Shown here: positions 52,388 through 59,274 of the stretch, one piece after another
Layout: each line of letters opens with the position of its first letter
Numbering within the stretch: position 1 is the stretch's first letter
Assembly: GCF_001613225.1 (NCBI RefSeq)
Contig: NZ_BDBY01000169.1
Location: 1 to 59,274, forward strand
DNA: 59,274 bases
From: Nocardia pseudovaccinii NBRC 100343
GTDB lineage: Bacteria > Actinomycetota > Actinomycetes > Mycobacteriales > Mycobacteriaceae
Reading direction: 5' to 3'
Notes under the pieces: model-generated
Databases searched by the model: none
Told to the model about the DNA's origin: nothing
What the model saw: only the letters and a program-made list of their open reading frames with translations
Program-made: the position numbers and the translations under genes

Positions 52388-52719
52388 CGCTCACTCACCT
52401 CCATCGATACGATTCGAAGTTCCCGCCCCGCGGTTATCTCGACATCGGCGCTGCCGCAACGGCACAGCACGATGAGGTCGGGCAGGAGGAATTCCGCCCC
52501 GCAGTTCCGGCAATGCGCCGTCCCTTCGACAATGCGCAGGTCCAGCTTTGCTCCCTCGGCGATCGTTGCCTCGGTGGCAAGCTCGAAACAGAACTGCATG
52601 GACTCGGGCACAACAGCGCACAGCGCGCCGACCTCGACCGTCACGTCGTGCACAAGGCGCCCTTGCGCATGCTCGCAGACGGCGTCGACAAGGTACTGGG
52701 TTATAGCCATTTCATGCAT
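52345..52719 (-). CDS. hypA: HypA, nickel-insertion zinc protein
   Basis: A 124-aa protein starting MHEMAITQYL, where His2 is the Ni ligand. The Zn site is CRNCG...CRCGS. The C-terminal extension after SMEV is slightly longer than usual because it overlaps hypB. It is the first gene of the hydrogenase operon; the promoter should lie in the 126-bp gap to the kinase gene, but no strong -35/-10 pair was identified. Confidence 0.94.
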   Translation of the reverse strand: MHEMAITQYLVDAVCEHAQGRLVHDVTVEVGALCAVVPESMQFCFELATEATIAEGAKLDLRIVEGTAHCRNCGAEFLLPDLIVLCRCGSADVEITAGRELRIVSMEVSERCAQPADARATGSL

Positions 52720-52845
52720 CCCGACCTCGCCTTTCGACAAGCCCCGAGGTGAATCCTACGCTGCGGAGTTCTGCGATTGCTCCGATATTCCGTACGTGGT
52801 TTTCCATACAACGCAAGGGCGCAATCCGGCCACCGAATAATGCCG

Positions 52846-55077
52846 TCAGCGAGAATCAGGCTTTTGCAAGACCACTCGCTCGAGTGCGCGCAGGTCGGCA
52901 TCCAGCTTGCGGAACAACCAATAAGCGGCGACGAACGCGAGCCCGGAGGCCGCGCACAACCCCAACACCGAATCGCGCACGAGCGGAAGCTCCTCGGGTT
53001 CGAGGGCGGTGAATCCGGCCAGCACCCCGACCAGCGGCACCGACGCCGTCACCGCGAGATAGGCCGTGAGTCTGCGACGCAGCGCACGCAGATAGGCGGC
53101 GTCGTGCGCCGATGTGCGGCCGTGGCGCAGGTAGATGGGATAGACGCAGCGGACGACGTAGAACGTGGAAAGGAAGAATGTGTACGCAACAGAGATGGTG
53201 CCCGCCACCAGAACGGTTGCCGCGGCATGGACTATCAGCCGCGCCGGTAGATCGGTGAACCAGCGAAGCAACATCACTCCCGTCACCGTTGCGCAAACCG
53301 CGAACAGCAGGGTGTTCATCGCACACAGGTCGCCCCAGAACAGTGTTCTCGACCGCACCCGCGCGAGCTTTGCCTCGTCGTAGCGTCTGCCAGCGCGCAA
53401 ACCGCGAGGAACCGCGAGCAAATCACGCGACATGTATGCGTAGATGAGGATGGCAGGCGGCGAGGCGCAAAGGATGAAAACGATGACACCCTTGTTCAGC
53501 TGTGAGTTGGTGGCATCGGAGAGCTGCTCTCTGATCAGCTCCTGGACGTGCACAGCCATGTAGGCGGTAGCCAGGGTGACGCCGACAAGCGAAGACAACC
53601 ACAGGATGGGGGTGGGCCAGCGCGAAAGCCGAGCCCGCCAGCTGTTCGGCGGCGGATAGACAAGGTCGCGGGCCAGTTCCTCGAGACACAAATCGAGCTG
53701 CTGGGCCAATTCCGAACCGCAGGAGTAGCGGTCTTCGCGGTCGGGCGACAGACACTTCAGCAGCACTTGGCGCAACGCCGCGGGGCAATCCGGCGGAAGC
53801 TCCGACAGGAACGTCGACTCGACGGGTCTGCGCCGCAGTTCGAGCATGCGGGCCAGCGATGTCTCCGACTCGCCCGCGCAGGTTTCATCCGCGAATGGCC
53901 GGTGTCCCGTGAGCAACTCCCACAGCATGACAGCCAGCGCGTAGATGTCGCTTCGAGTATCGAGGTCGGCGGCGGTCGCCGGGAGGTCCGGATGGCAGGC
54001 TTCGAGCTGTTCGGGCGACATGTACGCCAGTGATCCGCCGAAGTACGCGAGGGGACTCGTCCCCTTGAGGTGTTTGCTGGAGCTGACATTGAAGTCGGCC
54101 AGTTTCGGGATTCCCTCGGCGCTCAGCAGCACGTTCGCGGGTTTGATGTCTCGATGCAATACCCCGCGGTCGGACGCGTGCTGCAGTGCGTCCGCGAGTC
54201 GGCGGCCCAGCCAGGCGACGGTCTCCGGCCACGTCAGTGCGGCGGTCCGAGTCCGAACAGCTGATTCCGTCGGCCGAACCTCGCCCTTATCGGCAAGTAC
54301 CTTGTCGATGGCATCGAGCAGCAGTTGCCCGCTGCGGTATTCCGGAGGCGTCGAGTGCTGCAGACGCAGCACGTCGAGCAGCGTTCCCCCGGGTAGGTAC
54401 TGCATGTACAGCAGTTTCAGCTCGCCGTCGGCGATGAGGCGCTGATCGAAGATGCGCACGATGTATTCGTGGTCCAATTGCGCGAGGGTCTGCGGCTCGT
54501 TGCCGTGGTTATGGGAAATCTTGACCGCGACCAGTCGCTGCATTGATTGTTGTCGAGCGAGATACACCTGTGCGAAGGCACCGGCCCCGATCCTCATCAG
54601 GAGATCGAAATCGTCGATATGGTGGCCGACATCGATCGTGTCGAGAACCATTTGGGCACTCGGACGAGCAATCATCGTGCTGCGGTAGTCGCTCGTGAGC
54701 TGTGCGAGATCAGGACCGGCCGCCGTGGCGGTGGCCTCGGCGAGGGTAGCCGCATCGGCTGTGTGCGAACCGCGGCGCAGGGCGTGGAACTCCTCGTAGA
54801 CCAGTTCGGCCGGAAGCGGACCATTTTGCAGCTCTGCGAATTCCGCGCGGTATTCGAACAGTCGTTTGGGAAAGTGATAGCGAAGCCAGCGGTATTCGAG
54901 ATCGATCTTGATCAGTTCGATCAGTATCGTGCGCCGCTCGGCCGGTTCGCGGGGCAGGTACGCCGACAGGTCTGGTGGGGACCCGGACGCCCAAGCCTTG
55001 GAAAACCGTGCCACCACGGCGGCAAGCGCTGTGCGGGTTCGCTCAGCTGGATCGACCAGATCGGTCGGCTCGTACAT
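52846..55077 (-). CDS. Membrane Ser/Thr protein kinase with planctomycete-like architecture (DFN variant)
   Basis: A 743-aa protein. Residues 1-150 form a helical leader (DLSAYLPREPAERRTILIELIKIDLEYRWLR). The kinase domain (about 155-430) has P-loop IGAGAFAQV (163-171), Lys186, HRD 308-310 with KPANVLL, and SPE 354-356. The DFG is DFN (328-330). Residues about 470-740 carry five to six TM helices with no PASTA or sensor domain. Leader plus kinase plus multi-TM tail is more like planctomycete kinases than actinobacterial PknB/PknG. It is transcribed toward the hydrogenase operon; a functional link is unproven. Confidence 0.85.
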   Translation of the reverse strand: MYEPTDLVDPAERTRTALAAVVARFSKAWASGSPPDLSAYLPREPAERRTILIELIKIDLEYRWLRYHFPKRLFEYRAEFAELQNGPLPAELVYEEFHALRRGSHTADAATLAEATATAAGPDLAQLTSDYRSTMIARPSAQMVLDTIDVGHHIDDFDLLMRIGAGAFAQVYLARQQSMQRLVAVKISHNHGNEPQTLAQLDHEYIVRIFDQRLIADGELKLLYMQYLPGGTLLDVLRLQHSTPPEYRSGQLLLDAIDKVLADKGEVRPTESAVRTRTAALTWPETVAWLGRRLADALQHASDRGVLHRDIKPANVLLSAEGIPKLADFNVSSSKHLKGTSPLAYFGGSLAYMSPEQLEACHPDLPATAADLDTRSDIYALAVMLWELLTGHRPFADETCAGESETSLARMLELRRRPVESTFLSELPPDCPAALRQVLLKCLSPDREDRYSCGSELAQQLDLCLEELARDLVYPPPNSWRARLSRWPTPILWLSSLVGVTLATAYMAVHVQELIREQLSDATNSQLNKGVIVFILCASPPAILIYAYMSRDLLAVPRGLRAGRRYDEAKLARVRSRTLFWGDLCAMNTLLFAVCATVTGVMLLRWFTDLPARLIVHAAATVLVAGTISVAYTFFLSTFYVVRCVYPIYLRHGRTSAHDAAYLRALRRRLTAYLAVTASVPLVGVLAGFTALEPEELPLVRDSVLGLCAASGLAFVAAYWLFRKLDADLRALERVVLQKPDSR

Positions 55078-55310
55078 CGGTCGCTCGGATCAGCGCCAGG
55101 CGCTCAGCCAGCGGCTACGCGCGATGCGGCCCAGGTCGCGTTGCCCCACATTATTTCCTTTCCGCCAAACCTCCCTGCCCAAGGGTATCGCCCCGATACG
55201 AGCGCATGGTCGGCAAAATCGCCGAACCGAGCATGGTGTGCGCGAGCCATGATGGTGCGATATTGGAGGTGAAGCGACACAGTCCCCGCTGAATCTGGAG
55301 GGCAGTGCGA

Positions 55311-55580
55311 ATGCCGTCGAAAACTTGGAACATCTCCATCGCCATCGAAGAACTCGACCGCCTGACCAAAGTAAAAGCCCAGCTGATCGGCCGCGGAGAT
55401 GAGCCATTGATCTCGGCCGGTTCCGCTCACACCAATCCCGCCGACGAGAACGTCCCCGCCATCGGCGATGAGCTTGCTTGTGCCCGTGCGCTGCAAGATC
55501 TGGCCCACCAACTGCTGCACGCGGCCATTACGGATATCGAAGCCCACACGCACAAGCCGGTTCAGGGCTTGCAGGGCTGA
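55311..55580 (+). CDS. DUF1876-family protein
   Basis: An 89-aa protein: SKTWNISIAIEELDRLTKVKAQLIG, then NPADENVPAIGDELACARALQDLAHQLLHAAITDIEAHTH, the complete DUF1876 pattern (a small alpha/beta fold, common in actinobacteria and often linked to stress regulons). ATG 55311 is properly spaced from GGAGG; GTG 55305 is too close. It is divergent from the kinase gene and monocistronic. Confidence 0.85.
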   Translation: MPSKTWNISIAIEELDRLTKVKAQLIGRGDEPLISAGSAHTNPADENVPAIGDELACARALQDLAHQLLHAAITDIEAHTHKPVQGLQG

Positions 55581-55737
55581 CATCTGACCAGGCGATAGTT
55601 ACTACGGTGGATTGCGAGGTGGGCATTGTCCTCCGGTGACAATGCCCGCGGCGAATTTCGTTCATGCACGACGGTGTCCAGCAGCGGCGTGATTTCTACC
55701 GTTGTCGTCATTCCCTGTACCCCTACCGAGGACACCG

Positions 55738-56676
55738 ATGAATGTTTCGACTCTTCCGGACCGTCGTGCGGCCGCCGCGCCGGACGCGGCTGCCGTCGCC
55801 GACGACAGCACCGACCTGAACAACACAGGATTCCTCGACGCTGTGCGGCGTGCCGCCGCTACCCTGCGGGCCGCGGGAGTGTCGAGCGGCGACGTGGTGG
55901 CGATCATGCTGCCGAACACTGCCGCCTTTGTCGTATCGCTGTTCGCTACCTGGCGTGTCGGTGCCACGGTCACCCCGATCGACCCGTCGCTGACCGCCGC
56001 GGAAGCCGACTGCCAGCTGACCGACTCGGGCGCCAAGGTCCTGATCACCGCGCAGCGGCCCACTTCCGAGGCTCCGGTGCACGCGGTGATCCCCGCCGAC
56101 GATCTCACCGCCGCGGACCCCGATGTCGCTGAACCCGCACGGCCCCGCAACGACACACTGGCGCTGCTCATCTGTAGCAACGGCACCACAGGCAAACCCA
56201 GCAGCGTCACGGTCGACCACGCCAACCTCAACGCCATGTGCGCAATGGTGATCGAGGCATTCGAACTCGACGGGGCCGACCACAGCCTGCTGAATCTGCC
56301 GCTGTGCCACGTCAACAGCATCGTGGTCGGCACGTTGTCGCCGCTACTCGCCGGTGGCCGCGCCACCGTGGCCTTCAGCCCGAAGACGTTCTTCGACCGG
56401 ATCGAGCGCAACCGTGCGACATATATTTCCGCGGTCCCGACCACGTATGCACTGCTGTCGGATCTGCCCGCCCAGATCCGGCCGAACACCGCATCGGTAC
56501 GGTTCGCCATCTGTGGCGCGGCCCCGGTCGACGTCGAACTGCTGGCCGAATTCGAACGCGGCTACGGAATACCGATCATCGACGGCCACGTCTCCGAAGT
56601 ACCCGTGCGAGCACGCTCGTACTGCTCACCGTCACCCGCAAGGACACCGTCGGAATACGCCGCCCGGGCCAGCTGA
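55738..56676 (+). pseudogene. Truncated AMP-dependent acyl-CoA synthetase/ligase
   Basis: About 312 residues instead of about 500. The N-terminal domain is recognisable (GDVVAIMLPNTAAFVVSLFATWRVGATVTPIDP; FFDRIERNRATYISAVPTTYALL; ICGAAPVDVELLAEFERGYGIPII). The P-loop reads CSNGTTGKPSSVTV, losing the Lys-Gly of SGTTGxPKG. After DGH the sequence breaks off where GYGxSE should be, so the adenylate site and the whole C-terminal domain with catalytic Lys are missing. Residual homology to about 56760 is out of frame. Non-functional. Confidence 0.75.
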
Positions 56677-56779
56677 TTCGGATTGATTTCCACGATCCGC
56701 AGTTCGCTGCCGGTGTTGTCCCCGGAGCACAACACCGCAATTTTCCGCGCGGTAGCCGCCGAGTAACTACCGTTGGGGA

Positions 56780-58066
56780 GTGACGACTTTTCGTCGCGAC
56801 GGTCATGTCGATGTGAGCCGCTATGTCGCGGAGATCGCCGCCCGCATGAACGAGCGGGTGACGGAAATCAGCGCGGTCCTCCGGCGCGGTCTCGAGGACG
56901 ATATCCCCGAGTTACGCGGCGACCCTCGCACCGTCGAACTGCTCGGCGCCAGCGTGGAGGGCAATCTCGATACCGTCCTGCACGCGCTGCAGCACGACAT
57001 ACCGGTCGCTCGGATCAACGCTCCCACGGCCGCCATCGAGTACGCCAGACGCCTTGCCCAGCATGGAGTTCCGGTCAATGCCCTGGTGCGCGCCTATCGG
57101 GTCGGCCACAGGCGGATGACCGAGTTGATCTTCGCCGAATTACGGGCCGGTGATATCGCGCCCGCCGATGGTGTCGCGGTCGCGGAAGCGATCACCACCA
57201 CGATGTTCGACTACATCGACTGGATCACCCAGCAGGTCGTCGCGGTGTACGAGTCCGAGCGCGAGCAGTGGCTGGAGAGCCGCAACAGTGTGCGCGCGCT
57301 GCGCGTACTCGAGGTGCTGTCCGGGAAGAAGCCGGTCGATATCGATGCCGCGACCGAAGCCATCCGCTACCCGATGCGTTGGCATCACCTAGCGCTGATC
57401 CTCTGGTATCCCGACACCGGCGCGAGCAGTGACGAGCTGAACCGGCTGCAACGCTTCGTCCGTGAGCTGGCCGAGGCGGTCGGCGCGGACGCCGCGCCGC
57501 TGGTCGGGGCCGCCGACCGGACAAGCGCCTGGGCTTGGCTGCCATATCGGTCCGAGCAGTCCGACGCGGTGGACAAGGTCCGTGATTTCGCCGCCAAGTG
57601 TCCGGATGCCCCGCATCTGGCGATCGGCACCATGGGACAGGGAGTGTCCGGTTTCCGGCGGTCGCATCGGTATGCGCTGCGCGCACGCTCGGTCGCGCTC
57701 GCCGGTGGCGATGTGGAACCGAGGATCATCGCGGCGAGTGAGCCGGGGTTGTCGGCCGCGGCGCTGTTCGACGGCGGCAGCGCGGAGGTCGGCGAATGGG
57801 TGGGCGAGGTGCTCGGCGAATTGGCTGCCGACAACGACAACGATGCCCGGCTGCGCGAGACGCTGCGGGTGTTCCTGCGCACCGGTTCCAGCTACAAGGC
57901 GGCTGCCGCAGAGCTCGATCTGCATTTCAACTCGGTGAAATACCGGGTCGGGCGGGCGGTTTCGCGGCGCGGGCGGCCGATCACCGACGACCGGTTGGAT
58001 GTCGAGCTGGCGCTGCTGATCTGCCACTGGTACGGCGCGGCGGTATTGCGGCCGAATTCGGACTGA
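56780..58066 (+). CDS. PucR/CdaR-type transcriptional regulator
   Basis: A 428-aa protein. The N-terminal helical sensor part (VPVNALVRAYRVGHRRMTELIFAEL) is typical of the actinobacterial PucR-like family. A GGDEF-like middle domain follows, and the C-terminal HTH (LRETLRVFLRTGSSYKAAAAELDLHFNSVKYRVGRAVSRRG) is the PucR/HTH_30 type. A GTG start with weak ribosome site. It probably controls the neighbouring oxidoreductases; the ligand is unknown. Confidence 0.88.
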   Translation: MTTFRRDGHVDVSRYVAEIAARMNERVTEISAVLRRGLEDDIPELRGDPRTVELLGASVEGNLDTVLHALQHDIPVARINAPTAAIEYARRLAQHGVPVNALVRAYRVGHRRMTELIFAELRAGDIAPADGVAVAEAITTTMFDYIDWITQQVVAVYESEREQWLESRNSVRALRVLEVLSGKKPVDIDAATEAIRYPMRWHHLALILWYPDTGASSDELNRLQRFVRELAEAVGADAAPLVGAADRTSAWAWLPYRSEQSDAVDKVRDFAAKCPDAPHLAIGTMGQGVSGFRRSHRYALRARSVALAGGDVEPRIIAASEPGLSAAALFDGGSAEVGEWVGEVLGELAADNDNDARLRETLRVFLRTGSSYKAAAAELDLHFNSVKYRVGRAVSRRGRPITDDRLDVELALLICHWYGAAVLRPNSD

Positions 58067-58100
58067 CCGCGGCGAGAAATCGAGATCCTTGGGAGGAAAT

Positions 58101-59015
58101 ATGGCGAACAGGTGGACCGAGCAAGACATACCAGCTGAGAAGGGACGAGTGGCGGTCGTCACCGGCGCCAACAGCGGGCTCGGGTTCGAGGCAGCTCGGG
58201 CGCTGGCGGTGCACGGCGCGTCGGTGGTGTTGGCGGTGCGGGATGTCGACAAGGGCAAACATGCTGCGGACCGTATTGCCGGTGCTGCTCCGGGCGCGGA
58301 CACCACAATCCAGCAGCTCGATCTGACCTCGTTGGCATCAGTTCGCAATGCTGCCGAACAGCTCAGGTCGGCCTTTTCCACTATCGATCTGCTGATCAAC
58401 AACGCCGGGGTGATGTACCCGCCGAGGCAGACCACCAGCGACGGATTCGAGCTGCAATTCGGCACGAATCACCTGGGACACTTCGCACTGACCGGGCTGC
58501 TGCTCGACAGAATGCTGCCGGTGCCGGGCTCGCGGGTGGTCACGGTCAGCAGCGTCGGACATCGAATCAGGGCGCGGATCGACTTCGACGATCTCCAAGG
58601 GGAACGGTCCTACAACCGGGTGGCGGCCTACGGCCAGTCCAAGCTGGCGAATCTGATGTTCACCTACGAACTGCAACGACGCCTGTCCAGCACCGGCACC
58701 ACGATCGCGGTCGCGGCGCACCCCGGTGCCGCGAACACCGACTTGATGCGCAACATGCCCACTGCGCTGCGTGCGCTCATGCCTGTCGTCGCACCGCTCG
58801 TCACACAGAGCCCAGCGATGGGGGCCCTGTCGATACTGCGCGCCGCCACCGACCCCGACGTGCTCGGTGGCCAGTACTACGGACCGGGTGGATTCCTGGA
58901 GACCCGCGGCTACCCGAAAGTTGTCGAATCGAGCCCGCAATCGCATGACACCGCGATTCAGCAACGCTTGTGGACGGTCTCGGAGAAACTGACCGGAGTG
59001 ACCTTCCCGGTCTGA
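58101..59015 (+). CDS. Short-chain dehydrogenase/reductase
   Basis: A 304-aa NAD(P)-dependent oxidoreductase. The cofactor motif is VVTGANSGLGFEAARAL (TGxxxGxG), with NNAG (INNAGVMYP), catalytic Ser in VVTVSSVGH, and YxxxK (YGQSKLANLMF). The AAHPGAANTDL segment is typical of the retinol-dehydrogenase/WWOX-like SDR group. ATG 58101 has GGGAGGAAAT upstream. It follows the PucR regulator by 34 bp and precedes a zinc alcohol dehydrogenase, suggesting an alcohol/aldehyde catabolic set. Confidence 0.92.
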   Translation: MANRWTEQDIPAEKGRVAVVTGANSGLGFEAARALAVHGASVVLAVRDVDKGKHAADRIAGAAPGADTTIQQLDLTSLASVRNAAEQLRSAFSTIDLLINNAGVMYPPRQTTSDGFELQFGTNHLGHFALTGLLLDRMLPVPGSRVVTVSSVGHRIRARIDFDDLQGERSYNRVAAYGQSKLANLMFTYELQRRLSSTGTTIAVAAHPGAANTDLMRNMPTALRALMPVVAPLVTQSPAMGALSILRAATDPDVLGGQYYGPGGFLETRGYPKVVESSPQSHDTAIQQRLWTVSEKLTGVTFPV

Positions 59016-59108
59016 GGCCCGACGAAACACTCGAACAGGCCCAGCTGAACAAGATCGACCTTGTGCTGGGCACATGCGCCGTCGTTCCGAGGGAAAGCGA
59101 GGATACCG

Positions 59109-59274
59109 ATGTCCGATCATCAGGCTGTTCACGTGCAATCCGCCGGTGCGGAGTTGAAACTGGTCGATGTCGAAACAGAAGCGCCGCCTCGCGACCATGT
59201 GCGCCTCGCGGTTTCGGCGTGCGGGATCTGCGGTACCGACCGTGCGTTCGTCAGCGGAGCATTTCCGGACATGT
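59109..59274 (+). CDS. Zinc-dependent alcohol dehydrogenase, N-terminal part (cut by window end)
   Basis: The first 55 residues: GAELKLVDVETEAPPRDHVRLAVSACGICGTDRAFVSG. The CGICGTD motif holds the catalytic-zinc Cys of MDR-type alcohol dehydrogenases. The rest lies outside the window. It is likely co-transcribed with the short-chain dehydrogenase 93 bp upstream. Confidence 0.85.
   Translation, partial: MSDHQAVHVQSAGAELKLVDVETEAPPRDHVRLAVSACGICGTDRAFVSGAFPDM

Overview
This 59-kb high-GC window looks chromosomal and comes from a mycolic-acid-containing actinomycete, most likely Nocardia or a close relative. This is inferred from an EspR-type regulator, two MmpL-like transporters, DUF3068 and DUF4254 proteins, an antigen-85-like esterase remnant, frequent GTG starts and pervasive ATGA/GTGA gene overlaps. 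No tRNA, rRNA or CRISPR array was seen.

Layout. 1-4.2 kb: a leftward carbohydrate-type ABC importer (lipoprotein, two permeases, ATPase). 4.5-6 kb: a coupled pair of unknown genes. 6.2-7.1 kb: a decayed TnpB element that keeps its 3' RNA-like end. 7.1-10.3 kb: a secreted lipase and an amino-acid permease. 10.3-16.5 kb: a scarred accessory region with a VirB6/TrbL-like membrane protein, a deleted esterase, a string of tiny translationally coupled ORFs, and a frameshifted PD-(D/E)xK-like nuclease with a charged coiled-coil tail. 16.6-24.5 kb: an EspR homologue, a MacB/FtsX-type ABC exporter with its TetR regulator, a MarR regulator sharing an operator with a YfhO-like membrane protein, a LuxR-type HTH protein and a small secreted protein. 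24.7-27.2 kb: a cupin, a four-gene thiocyanate-hydrolase/nitrile-hydratase-type operon and a small Zn-ribbon protein. 27.2-33.7 kb: an MmpL gene and a CsoR/CstR-type repressor sharing three operators, a dead acyl-CoA dehydrogenase, a second MmpL and a DUF3068 protein. 33.7-37.5 kb: a DoxX-like/P450/ferredoxin operon, a DUF4254 protein and a TetR.

37.5-52.7 kb is a nearly continuous leftward operon for a group 1h (actinobacterial, high-affinity) [NiFe] hydrogenase: hypA, hypB, small and large subunits, a NifU/Rieske-like protein, DUF5947, DUF6084, a 433-aa protein, DUF6893, a maturation protease, a second hypC, hypF, hypC, hypD, hypE, a Ni/Co permease and DUF6390. A perfect CRP/GlxR-type site (TGTGA-N6-TCACA) sits 69 bp upstream of the small-subunit start. 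All maturation functions (Ni uptake and insertion, CN/CO ligand synthesis, endoproteolysis) lie beside the structural genes.

52.8-59.3 kb: a membrane Ser/Thr kinase of planctomycete-like architecture with DFN in place of DFG, a DUF1876 protein, a truncated AMP-ligase, a PucR-type regulator, a short-chain dehydrogenase and the start of a zinc alcohol dehydrogenase.

The best leads are the CRP-type site at the hydrogenase, the unusual Cys-only Rieske-like protein, the DFN kinase, the CstR-like repressor with a three-operator MmpL regulon, the shared MarR operators, and the nuclease plus tiny-ORF island.
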